Source: Microbispora triticiradicis (lineage in GTDB: Bacteria; Actinomycetota; Actinomycetes; Streptosporangiales; Streptosporangiaceae). From it: DNA of 42,404 nucleotides. This document shows, piece by piece, positions 1-14,454 of the stretch. How positions within the stretch are numbered: the first letter of the stretch is position 1; every line of letters begins with the position of its first letter. Below the pieces are notes generated by a model. The model was given only the letters and a program-made list of their open reading frames with translations. It did no database searches and had not been told where the DNA came from. The position numbers and the translations under genes are program-made. The stretch is from the NCBI GenBank assembly GCA_003260025.2, contig QFZU02000045.1, positions 1-42,404 on the forward strand, written 5' to 3'.

Positions 1-452
1 GCCAGCGCGGCCAGGCCGCGCTCCGCCGCGGCGCGCCCGTCGGCGAGCACCACCGCGCGGTGGGCGTGCGCGGCCCGGCCGGTGGCCAGCGAGTAGCCGA
101 CGTCGCGAAGGTCCAGCTCCGGCTGGAGCTCCAGATGATTCAGGAGCTGGCCCGCCTGGGCGCGCAGCGCCCGCGCTGTCCGGCCGGAGACCACCAGAGG
201 CACGATCGGCAGGCCGGCGGGACCGGACGACGGCGTCTCCTCGGCTGGTATCTCCTCGGCCGGCGCCTGCTCCAGGATCAGGTGCGCGTTCGTGCCACTG
301 AGCCCGAACGACGACACCGCCGCCCGGCGCGGCCTGCCCTCCTCGGGCCAGGCCACCGGCTCGGTCAGCAGCCGCACCTGACCGGAGTCCCAGTCCACCT
401 GCGGCGAGGGCTGGTCCACGTGCAGGGTGCGCGGCGCCGTCCCCGCCCGCAT

Positions 453-815
453 CGCCATCACCATCTTGATCACACCGGCCACGCCGGCCGCCGCCTGGGT
501 GTGGCCGATGTTCGACTTCACCGACCCCAGCCACAACGGCCGCTCCCGGCCCTGCCCGTACGTCGCGATGATCGCCTGAGCCTCGATCGGGTCACCCAGC
601 GTCGTCCCGGTGCCGTGCCCCTCGACCACGTCCACGTCAGCCGGGGAAAGCCCGGCCGCCGCCAGCGCCTGCCCGATCACCCGCTGCTGCGACGGACCGT
701 TCGGCGCCGTCAACCCATTCGCCGCACCATCCTGGTTCACCGCCGAACCACGGATCACCCCCAGCACCCGATGCCCACGCCGCCGCGCATCCGACAACCG
801 CTCCAGCACCAGCAG
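453..815. repeat. Near-identical KS block, copy 1 (copy 2 at 5741-6103)
   Basis: About 363 bases at a constant offset of 5288 with only scattered mismatches, covering the KS region around GHGTGTT and KSNIGH of modules 3 and 2. Sequence outside the block diverges clearly, so this looks like recent duplication or gene conversion. Confidence 0.85.
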
Positions 816-2283
816 ACCGGCGCCCTCGCCCCACGCGGTGCCGTCGGCCCCTCCGGCGTACGACTTGCACCGGCCGTCGGCGGCCAGCCCCCGCTGACGG
901 CTGAAGTCGACGAACACCTCCGGGGTCGGCATGACCGTGACACCTCCGGCCAGCGCCAGGTCGATCTCGCCGCGTTGCAGCGCCTGGTGGGCCATGTGCA
1001 CCGCCACCAGCGACGACGAGCACGCCGTGTCCACGGTGATGGCCGGGCCCTCCAGGCCGAAGGCGTACGCGACGCGCCCGGAGGCGACGCTGGCGGCGCT
1101 GCCGTTGCCGAGGTATCCGGCCAGTTCCTCGGGGACCTCGCGCAGCCTGCTGGCGTACTCGTGGTACATCACCCCGGCGTAGACGCCGGTGCGGCTGCCG
1201 CGCGCGGCCCTCGGGTCGATGCCCGCCCGCTCGAACGCCTCCCAGGCGGTCTGCAGCAGCAGCCGCTGCTGCGGGTCCATGGCCAGCGCCTCGCGCGGCA
1301 TGATGCCGAAGAACTCGGGGTCGAACTCGGCGGCGTCGTACAGGAACCCGCCCCGGCGGGTGTAGGTCTTGCCGGGCACACCCGGTTCCGGGTCGTAGAC
1401 GCCGTCGTCCCAGCCGCGGTCGGCGGGGAACTCGCCGATCGCGTCGACGCCGTCGGCGACCAGCCGCCACAGGTCCTCGGGCGACCGTACGCCGCCGGGG
1501 TAACGGCAGGCCATTCCCACGATCGCGATCGGCTCGTCCGCGACCGGCTCCGCGGCGCGGGTGGCCGGGACGTCCGCGGTGGCTCCACCGGCCCGGTCCG
1601 CCACGCTGTCGCCCATCAGGCCGGCCAGGCGGTCGGCGAGGTGTACGGCGACCGCGCGGGCGGTCGGGTGGTCGAAGACCAGCGTCGCGGGCAGCGTGAG
1701 GCCGCTCGACGCGCCCAGCCGGTTGCGGAACTCCATCGCGGCCAGCGAGTCGAAACCGAGATCGGTGAACGGGCGGTCCGGGTCGATCTCGCCGGACCCG
1801 GCGTGACCGAGCACCGCCGCCACGTCCACGCGTACGAGATCGAGCAGGATCCGGTCGCGGTCGGCTGCCGGTCGGCCGGCCAGGCGCTCGGCGAGGGCGT
1901 TGCCGGCCGCCGGCTTCGTGACCGCCTGCGCCTTTGCGCGGGCGGCGAAGGCGCGCAGCGGTGCGGGCAGTTCGTCGGTGCGGGCGCGCAGGGCGGCCCG
2001 GTCCAGCTTGATCGGCAGTTGCACCGGATCCGTGCCGCGCAGCGCGACGTCCAGCAGCGCGAGGCTCTCGTCGGCCGACAGCGGCGTGATGCCCTGCCGT
2101 TCGATGCGGGCGACGTCGCTCTCGCTGAGCCCCTCCGCCATTCCGGCGCCGGTCCACAGGTGCCACGGCAACGAGAGGGCGGGCAGTCCGTGCGCGTGCC
2201 GGTGGGCGGCCAGGCCGTCGAGGAAGGCGTTGGCCGCGGCGTAGTTGCCCTGGCCCGCACCGGCCAGCGTGCTCGCGGTGCTG

Positions 2284-2692
2284 GAGAACAGGACGAAGGC
2301 GCTGAGGTTCCGGTCGCGGGTCAACTCGTGCAGGTGCCAGGCCGCGTCGGCCTTGGGCGCGAAGACGGTGTCCAGCCGGTCCGGGGTCAGCGACTCGATC
2401 AGCCCGTCGTCCAGCACCCCGGCCGCGTGGACCACCGCCGTCAGATCCGGCACCTCCTCCAGCAGCCGCGCCACCGCCTCCCGATCGGCCACGTCACAGG
2501 CCACCACCCGCACCTGAGCGCCCAACTCGGTCAGCTCCGCCGCCAGCAGATCGGCTCCGGGCGTGTCCGGACCGCGACGCCCGGCCAGCACCAGCGACCG
2601 CACCCCGTGCGCCGTCACCAGATGCCGCGCCACCCGCGCCCCGACCCCACCGACACCGGTCACCACCACCGCCCCAGCACCGAAACCCACCG
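2284..2692. repeat. Near-identical KR block, copy 1 (copy 2 at 7544-7952)
   Basis: About 409 bases at a constant offset of 5260, covering the catalytic KR half of modules 2 and 1 of PKS A. It ends abruptly at the variable linker repeats. Confidence 0.85.
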
Positions 2693-2694
2693 AC

Positions 2695-2875
2695 GCGGAG
2701 CCGGAAGCCGTCGAGCCCGAGCCGGAAGCCGCCTGGTCGGAACCGGAGGCCACCGAGGCCGAGCCGAGGCCCACTGGCACGGAGCCGGAAGCCGCCTGGT
2801 CGGCATCGGAGGTCGCCGGCGCGGAGCCTGAAAGCACCTGAGCGCTGCCCGAGGTCGCCTGCTCGGAGCCGGGGG
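2695..2875. repeat. Expanded, degenerate version of the 21-bp KR-linker repeat
   Basis: The corresponding linker of module 2 carries about eight imperfect units rich in Ser, Gly and Ala (SGSxQAA-like) instead of two. It is a length-variable, probably disordered linker between near-identical flanks. Confidence 0.75.
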
Positions 2876-2996
2876 TCACCACCGCCAGGCGCGGGACTCG
2901 CACCTGGCCCGCCCGGATCAGCAGTTCGGGCTCACCGGCGGCCACCGCCGCGGCCAGCACCGCCTCCGACTCCTCGGTCCCGTCGATGTCGGCCAG

Positions 2997-3190
2997 CACG
3001 AACCGGCCCGGCCACTCGGCCATCGCCGACCGCACCAGCCCCCAGACCGGCGCCACCGACACATCCACATCCTCACCCGGCAGCCCCACCGCACCCCGCG
3101 TGACCACCACCAACGGCCCACCAGGCTCCGGAACGGCCACCTGCTCCTGCACCCGCTCCAGCACCCCGGCCACCACCGACCGCATCCCCG
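2997..3190. repeat. Near-identical KR structural-domain block, copy 1 (copy 2 at 8131-8324)
   Basis: About 194 bases at a constant offset of 5134, with a T/G-rich synonymous codon style on the coding strand that differs from the flanks. Confidence 0.8.
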
Positions 3191-3261
3191 GAAGCGTCTC
3201 CGGGCTGCCGGTGACGTCCAGGCGGGTGAACTCCGGCATCCCCGCGGCCGACTGGGCCGAG

Positions 3262-3306
3262 GCAGTGACCGAAGCGGTGACCGGAGCGGGGACCGGAGCG
3301 GGGACC
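3262..3306. repeat. 12-bp tandem repeat in the DH-KR linker
   Basis: Units of the form accggagcgggg repeat three times with variation here, and one unit fewer at about 8486-8516 in the paralogue. They encode Pro/Ala/Val/Thr spacers. Confidence 0.75.
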
Positions 3307-3636
3307 CAGTCGATCCGGTAGACCCGCTCCCCCACCGACTGCGCCGACATCGCCCGGCACACATACGACTCCACCGACGCCACCGGCGCACCAGAAGCGT
3401 CGGCGATCTCCAACGCCACCGCATCCCCCGCCACGTCCGCCACCGGAGTGATCCGCACCCGCACCAGCGACGCCCCCGCCGCGAACACACTCACCCCGCC
3501 GAACGCGAACGGCAACCGCACCGCCCCCGCATCCGCCCCCTCAGAACCACTCGCGGGATCGGTGGCCACATCGGTCGCCTGCAACACCGCGTCCAGCAAC
3601 GCCGGATGCACCGCGAACCCCCCAGCCTGCACCCCC

Positions 3637-8592
<4,956 letters not shown>

Positions 8593-8600
8593 CGGCGCAC

Positions 8601-8635
8601 CAGAAGGTTCCCGCTCGCCGCGTCGGACGCCGGAT
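8601..8635 (-). other. Deletion junction in module 1 DH of PKS A
   Basis: Compared with the paralogous stretch 3392-3556 of module 2, the interval from the shared cagaag to the shared ggatcggtggccac is 31 bases instead of 164. That is 133 bases shorter, which is not a multiple of three and switches frame. The missing part encodes the DH C-terminal region upstream of the conserved GAPVASVES stretch. The junction sits next to the start of a near-identical repeat (8632 onward), which favours an assembly fault. Confidence 0.75.
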
Positions 8636-11600
8636 CGGTGGCCACGTCGGTCGCCTGCAACACCGCGTCCAGCAACGCCGGATGCACCGCGAACCCACCC
8701 GCCTGCACCCCCTCAGGCAACGCGACCTCCGCGAACACCTCCCCCGAACCCCGCCACACCTTCCGCAACCCCCGGAACGCCGGCCCGTACCCATACCCCC
8801 GACCGGCCAACTCCGGATACCACGACGACACATCCACCACCTCGGCACCCCGAGGCGGCCACTCCGCCAGATCGAACCCCGCCACCCCCACGACCGGACC
8901 CACCACACCCGACGCGTGCCGCACCCACACCCCGTCCCCATCACCATCCGGACGGGAGAAGACGTCGACCACCCGCCGACCGGCGTCGTCGGGTTCGGCC
9001 ACGACGACCTGGACCGACACTCCGCCCCGGTCGGGCACGACCAGCGGGGCGTGCAGGGTCAGGTCCTCGACCTGCGGGCAGCCGGCCTGGTCACCGGCGT
9101 ACACGGCCAGTTCGAGCAGGGCGGTGCCCGGGAGCAGGACCCGGCCCGAGATCACGTGGTCGGCCAGCCACGGATGCGTCCGCAGGGAGAGGCGGCCGGT
9201 CAGCACGACGCGGTCCTCACCAGCGGCGCGCAGCACGGCGCCGAGGAGCGGGTGGTCCGCGGGCGCCTGGCCGAGGCCCAGCGCGTCGTTCGGCTCCTGC
9301 GGAGACATCCAGAAACGCCTGCCCTGGAAGGCGTACGTGGGCAGGTCGACGCGGCGCGCCCCCGGGCCGTACGCCGATCCCTCCAGCGCGGCGCCGCGCG
9401 TGTGGGCGACGGCGACCGCGGTCAGCAGCTGACGCACCTCGCCGCGGTCCCGCCGCAGCACGGGCACGAAGGCGAGGTCGCCGGAAACGTCGGCGAGGCA
9501 GTCCTGGGCCATCGCGCTGAGCACGCCGTCCGGCCCGATCTCCACGAACGTGTCCACGCCTCTGGCGTGCAGCGCGGCGACGCCGTCGCGGAACCGCACG
9601 GCCTCACGGACGTGCCGCACCCAGTAGTCCGGCGAGCACAGCTCCTCGGCGGTGGCGAGTTCGCCGGTCACCGTGGAGACGACCGGCACGCTCGGCGGCG
9701 AGTACGTCAGGATCCCGGCCACCCGCCCGAACTCGGCGAGCATCGGCTCCATCAGCGGCGAGTGGAAGGCGTGGCTCACCCGCAGCCGCCTGGTCTTGCG
9801 GCCGTCGGCCTCGAACCGGGCCGCGACGGCCAGCACCTCCGCCTCGTCGCCCGACACGACGACCGACCGGGGGCCGTTGACCGCCGCGATTCCGGCGCGG
9901 CCGGTGAGCAGCGGCGTCACCTCGTCCTCGGCGGCCTGGATGGCGACCATCGCGCCGTCGGCCGGGAGGGCCTGCATCAGACGGCCGCGCGCGGCGACCA
10001 GCGTGGCCGCGTCCTCGAGCGACAGCACCCCGGCCACGTGCGCGGCGGCCAGCTCCCCGATCGAGTGCCCGGCGACGTAGTCCGGCCGCACCCCCCACGA
10101 CTCCAGCAGCCGGTAGGCGGCGACCTGCAGAGCGAACAAGGCCGGCTGCGCGTACGCCGTCTGGTGGAGGAGATCGGCCTCGGGGGTGCCGGGCTCGGCG
10201 AACAGCACGTCCAGGAGCGGGCGGTCGAGCTGGAGGTCCAGATATCCGGCGGCGTCGTCGAGGGCGGCGGCGAAGACGGGGTACGTCCCGCACAGTTCGC
10301 GGCCCATGTCCAGGCGCTGGCTGCCCTGCCCGGTGAACAGGTACGCCAGCGCGCCGCCGGTGACGCTCCCCCTGACCACGTCCGGGCCGCTCTCGCCCTG
10401 GGACAGGGCGCGCAGCCCGCGCAGGCACTCGTCCCGGCCGGTAGCCAGGACGACCGCCCGGTCCGGGAACGCCGTACGGGTGGTCACCAGGGAGTATCCG
10501 GCGTCCGCGGGCGTCACGGTGTCGTCGGCCGCGAGCAGGTCGTGCAGCCGGGCCGCCTGGGCCCGCAGCGCGTCGTCTCCCCGGGCCGACACCGGAACCA
10601 GGCACGGCGCCGCCGTCAGGTCCGGCACCGTCTCGTCGGGCGCCGTCGCTTCAGGCGCCGACGCCGTGTCCGCGGCCGGTGCCGAGGCCGCCGCGGCGGC
10701 GTCCACCGGCCGCGTGCCGGCACCGGAAGCGTCGTCCGCCGGCGGCGTGGAGGCGGCGGCGGCGTCCGACGGCGGCTCCTCGATGATCACGTGGGCGTTG
10801 GTGCCGCTGACGCCGAACGCCGATATGCCCGCCCGTCGCGGCCGTCCGTTCTCCTGCCAGGGCACGGGCTCGGTCAGCAGCGACACCCGGCCCGCCGACC
10901 AGTTCACGGCCGACGACGGCTGGTCGACGTGCAGGGTCTTCGGCAGCACCCCGTGCCGCATGGCCAGCACCATCTTGATCAGGCCGACGACGCCGGCCGC
11001 CGCCTGGGTGTGGCCGATGTTCGACTTCACCGAGCCCAGCCACAGCGGGTCGTCCGGCTCGCGGCCCTGGCCGTACGTGTCGATGATCGCCTGCGCCTCG
11101 ATGGGGTCACCGAGCGTGGTGCCGGTGCCGTGCGCCTCGACCACGTCCACGTCGGACGCCGCGAGCCCCGCGTCGGCGAGCGCCTGCCGGATCACCAGGC
11201 GCTGGGCGCGGCCGCTCGGCGCGGTCAGGCCGTTGGACGCGCCGTCCTGGTTGATCGCCGACCCGCGCAGGACCGCGTGCACGGTGTGGCCGTTGCGGCG
11301 CGCGTCCGACAGCCGCTCCAGGACCAGCACCGCCGCGCCCTCGGAGAAGCCGGTGCCGTCGGCGGCCTCGGCGAACGGCTTGCAGATCCCGTCCGGCGCG
11401 AGACCGCGCAGCCTGCTGAACGCCGTGAACACCCCGGGGCTGCTCAGCACGGCCACTCCGCCCACCAGCGCGAGACCGCACTCGCCGTTGCGCAGGGCCT
11501 GCGCCGCGACGTGCACCGCGACGAGCGAGCCCGAGCAGGCGGTGTCGATCGCGAGCGCCGGTCCGAGCAGCCCGAGCGTGTACGCCACCCGGCCGGCCAC

Positions 11601-12455
11601 CACGCTGGTCGCGTTGCCGGTGATCAGGTAGCCGTCGAGCCCGTCGGGCGCGTCGGCGATGCGGGGGCCGTACTCCTGGGGCTCGACCCCGATGTAGACG
11701 CCGGACCGGCTGCCCGCGAGCGAGGCCGGGTCGATGCCGGCGCGCTCGATCGCCTCCCAGGCGGTCTCCAGCACGAGCCGCTGCTGCGGGTCCATTGTCT
11801 GCGCCTCGCGCGGGCTGATGCCGAAGAAGTCCGCGTCGAAGAGCGTCGCCTCCGGCAGGAAGCCGCCGCGCCGCAGATAGGTGGTGCCGGGCTGGTCCGG
11901 GTCGGGGTCGAACAATCGCTCCAGGTCCCAGCCGCGGTCGTCGGGGAAGTCGGTGAGAACGTGCCGGCCGTCGTCGACCAGGCGCCACAGTCCTTCGGGC
12001 GAGTCGACCCCGCCGGGCAGGCGGCAGCCGATGCCGACGATGGCGATCGGCTCGTCGACGGCCTGCCTCTCGCCGGCGACCGGCTCCGGGCCGGTCTCAG
12101 GGCCGGTGTCCCCGAGCAGTTCCGTACGGAGGAAGGCGGCGAGGGACGCCGGTGTCGGGTGGTCGAAGGCGGCGCTCACCCCCAGCGCGAGCCCGGTCAC
12201 GGCGTTGAGCAGGCTCTGCAGTTCGACCAGGGCGATCGAGTCGAGACCGAGATCCCGGAACGCCCGGCGGGGCGAGACCTCGGCCGGGTCGTCCGGCCGG
12301 AACTTCCGCAGCACGGCGGCCGTCTGCGTGCACACCAGATCGAGCAGCACGCGGTTTTGCTCGGCGAGCGGCAGACCGGTCAGGCGGGCGGCCAGCGCCG
12401 CTCCTCCGTCCGGTATGCGCGCTGCCCACGACCCGTCGAACCCAGACTCAGACAT

Positions 12456-12646
12456 GGCGTACCTCTGCCGAAATATAGGTGCCTGAAAAGGCAGACACAT
12501 CTCACCCACGATCTACGCAAACCCTAAGACAGGGAATCACCCGCCCAATAACCCCTATCGCCCCCTGACTTCGCCCGCGGCGGCGCCGCCCGCCGTTGCC
12601 GGAAGTCGCGGTGGAGTGTTATCAAAAAATAGTGATCCATGGCCAT
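12456..12646. promoter_or_regulatory. Divergent intergenic region between PKS A and adenylation enzyme 1
   Basis: These 191 bases separate two divergent start codons and are more AT-rich than the flanks, so promoters for both directions are expected here. I see no convincing -35/-10 pair. There is a small inverted repeat tgcc-tgaaaa-ggca at about 12480-12493 and a GC-rich self-complementary stretch around 12575-12590. The leftmost part carries the ribosome binding site of PKS A. Position supports a promoter; the motifs do not prove one. Confidence 0.5.
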
Positions 12647-14218
12647 ATGTCTCTGCACCGGATCCGTCTGGGTAACGATCTGCTGCACGAATTCTTATTG
12701 CAATGGGCGGAATGGACGCCGGACAGTCCAGCCGTCATACAGTCGCGCGGCGACGGCGAATTCGACGTCATCACGTACGAGGGCCTGCTGCGCCGGGTGG
12801 AGGAGTACGCCGCCGGACTCGACGCGGCCGGCCTCGACGTCGGCGACCGGGTCGTGCTGGAGTCGGACACCACCGCGGCCGGAATCGCGATGTTCCTGGC
12901 CTGTTCGGCGCGGGGCGTCACCTACATCCCGGTGAGCAGCGAGACCCCGCAGGCGCGGCGGCTGTCCATCGTCCAGTCGGCCGAGCCCGCGCTCTACCTG
13001 CGCGCCGCCGGACGGCCGGAGGTCGAGGTGCCGCCGGAGGTCGGGACCGGGGTGTTCGGCCCCGACGGGGTGTGGATCGACACCGCCCCCCGGGGCCGCC
13101 GGGCCGAGTGGCGCACGCCGATCCCGTCGGACCCGGCGTACATGATCTTCACGTCGGGCAGCACCGGCCGGCCGAAGGGGGTGGTGATGAGCCACCGGGC
13201 GGCGCTCGCCTTCTTCCGCGGCATGCTGGCCCACGAGATCGTCGGCCCCGGCGGGCGGGTGGCGTCCACGTCGCCGTTCCAGTTCGACTTCTCGCTGCTC
13301 GACATCGCGCTCGCCCTCGGCAGCGGCGCCGCCGTCGTGCCGGTGCCGCGCGACCTGCTCCGCTGGCCCAGGCGGTTCGTCGGGTTCCTGCGCGACGCGC
13401 AGGTCACGCAGGTCAACGGGGTGCCGTCGATCTGGCGGCCGGTGCTGCGGCACGAGGCCGGCGCCCTGGCGGAGCTCAACCGGATCACCGGCATCCTCTA
13501 CTCCGGGGAGAACTTCCCGCTTCCCGAGCTGCGGCGGATCCAGGAGCTGCTGCCCGGCGTACGGATCGTGAACTGCTTCGGCAGCACGGAGTCGATCGCC
13601 GCCTCCCTGACCGACGTGCCCAACCCCCTCCCGCCCGACCAGAAGCGCCTCTCCATCGGCCGCGCGCACCAGGGCGCCGACCTGATGCTGATCGGCGAGT
13701 CGGGCAACCCGATCAACACGCCCGGCGTCGTCGGCGAACTCTACCTGCGCAGCGCCGCCCTGTTCAGCGGCTACTGGGACGACCCCGAGGCGACCGCGAG
13801 GGCGCTCGTGCCCGACCCCCTCAACCCGCGCTCCGGCCAGCCGGTGTTCCGTACGGGCGACCTCGCCTATCTCGGCGAGTCCGGCGAGCTGTACTTCTGC
13901 GGCCGGGCCGACTCGCAGGTGAAGATCCGGGGCAACCGGGTCGAGCTCGGCGAGGTGGAGCGGCGGATCCTCGAGTTCCCCGGCATCGCCGGGGCCGCGG
14001 CGACGATGCTTCCGCGGCCGGAGGGAGACCCGGTGCTCGCCGCCTTCGTCGTGCTGGAGCCCGGCGCGCCCGCGCTGGAACACCGCGACCTGGAGGCGTT
14101 CTGCCTGGCCACGCTGCCCGACTACATGGCTCCGCAGCGCATCGTGCAGCTGCGCGAGCTGCCCCTCACGCCCAACGGGAAGGTGGACCGCCTGGCGCTG
14201 GCCGCCCAGCACGGGTGA
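12647..14218 (+). CDS. Stand-alone adenylation enzyme 1, probable beta-amino-acid-activating enzyme (VinN/IdnL1-like)
   Basis: A 523-residue ANL-family adenylation protein with no fused carrier domain. Visible core motifs: FTSGSTGRPKG (A3, residues ~168-178), FQFDFS with Asp214 in the position that usually binds the substrate amine (A4), CFGSTES (A5, ~310-316), YRTGD-type A7, RGNRVELGEVE (A8) and the A10 lysine in PNGKVDR near the C-terminus. The start is uncertain. ATG 12647 (MSLHRIRLG) fits the family N-terminus, but in-frame GTG 12632 and TTG 12596 are possible and none has an ideally spaced ribosome site; GGTGGAG lies at 12610-12616. A TTA leucine codon sits at 12695. It is the only plus-strand gene and is divergent from PKS A. 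In macrolactam systems one such enzyme loads the beta-amino acid on the discrete ACP and a second caps it. I assign the beta-amino acid role here by its VNGVPSIW and FGSTES features and by gene order; the two roles could be swapped. Confidence 0.85.
   Translation: MSLHRIRLGNDLLHEFLLQWAEWTPDSPAVIQSRGDGEFDVITYEGLLRRVEEYAAGLDAAGLDVGDRVVLESDTTAAGIAMFLACSARGVTYIPVSSETPQARRLSIVQSAEPALYLRAAGRPEVEVPPEVGTGVFGPDGVWIDTAPRGRRAEWRTPIPSDPAYMIFTSGSTGRPKGVVMSHRAALAFFRGMLAHEIVGPGGRVASTSPFQFDFSLLDIALALGSGAAVVPVPRDLLRWPRRFVGFLRDAQVTQVNGVPSIWRPVLRHEAGALAELNRITGILYSGENFPLPELRRIQELLPGVRIVNCFGSTESIAASLTDVPNPLPPDQKRLSIGRAHQGADLMLIGESGNPINTPGVVGELYLRSAALFSGYWDDPEATARALVPDPLNPRSGQPVFRTGDLAYLGESGELYFCGRADSQVKIRGNRVELGEVERRILEFPGIAGAAATMLPRPEGDPVLAAFVVLEPGAPALEHRDLEAFCLATLPDYMAPQRIVQLRELPLTPNGKVDRLALAAQHG
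12695..12697 (+). promoter_or_regulatory. TTA leucine codon near the start of adenylation enzyme 1
   Basis: In frame, codon 17 from ATG 12647 (GAA TTC TTA TTG CAA). TTA codons are rare in high-GC actinomycetes, and in Streptomyces they make translation depend on the bldA leucyl-tRNA. I noticed no other in-frame TTA in the starter genes. Whether it regulates depends on the host. Confidence 0.6.
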
Positions 14219-14236
14219 GCCGCCGGGCCACGAGCC

Positions 14237-14280
14237 GCGACCGGTCCTCGCGTCAGGCGCCTGACGCGAGGACCGGTCGC
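14237..14280. terminator. Perfect 44-bp palindrome, likely bidirectional transcription terminator
   Basis: Two perfectly complementary 20-base arms (14237-14256 and 14261-14280) flank a central gcgc that is itself self-complementary. A short T run (cttttc) follows on the plus strand at 14281. It starts 18 bases after the stop of the plus-strand adenylation gene and lies between convergent genes, as expected for a terminator. Confidence 0.85.
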
Positions 14281-14369
14281 CTTTTCGTCGTACGGGTCGC
14301 CCTACAGAGCCTTCACCGCCGGCCAGGCGGCGCGGAGGTACGAGCACGGACACATGGGTGCGGGCATGC

Positions 14370-14421
14370 CACGGCCCTCCCCGGTGGCTGGGGGTGGGTG
14401 GGACCACCGGGGAGGGCCGTG
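14370..14421 (-). terminator. GC-rich hairpin downstream of adenylation enzyme 2
   Basis: An 18-base arm at 14370-14387 is perfectly complementary to 14404-14421, with a 16-base loop. It lies 34 bases beyond the stop of the minus-strand gene ending at 14455, at the end of the starter operon. No clear U tract follows, as is common for actinomycete terminators. Confidence 0.7.
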
Positions 14422-14454
14422 CCCTCGGGAGGGTGCTTCGGACGAGTCGGTGCT

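Noticed and set aside
12462-12475. TATATT-like -10 box upstream of PKS A
   Set aside because: It lies about 20 bases from the start codon and has no matching -35 at 16-18 bases.
12456-12509. Upstream start at 12509 for PKS A
   Set aside because: The extra residues (MGEMCLPF...) are not ACP-like and lack a ribosome site, whereas 12455 has AGAGG at 6 bases.
12575-12590. GC-rich palindrome as a regulator operator
   Set aside because: Short GC palindromes are frequent by chance in this composition, and there is no second copy.
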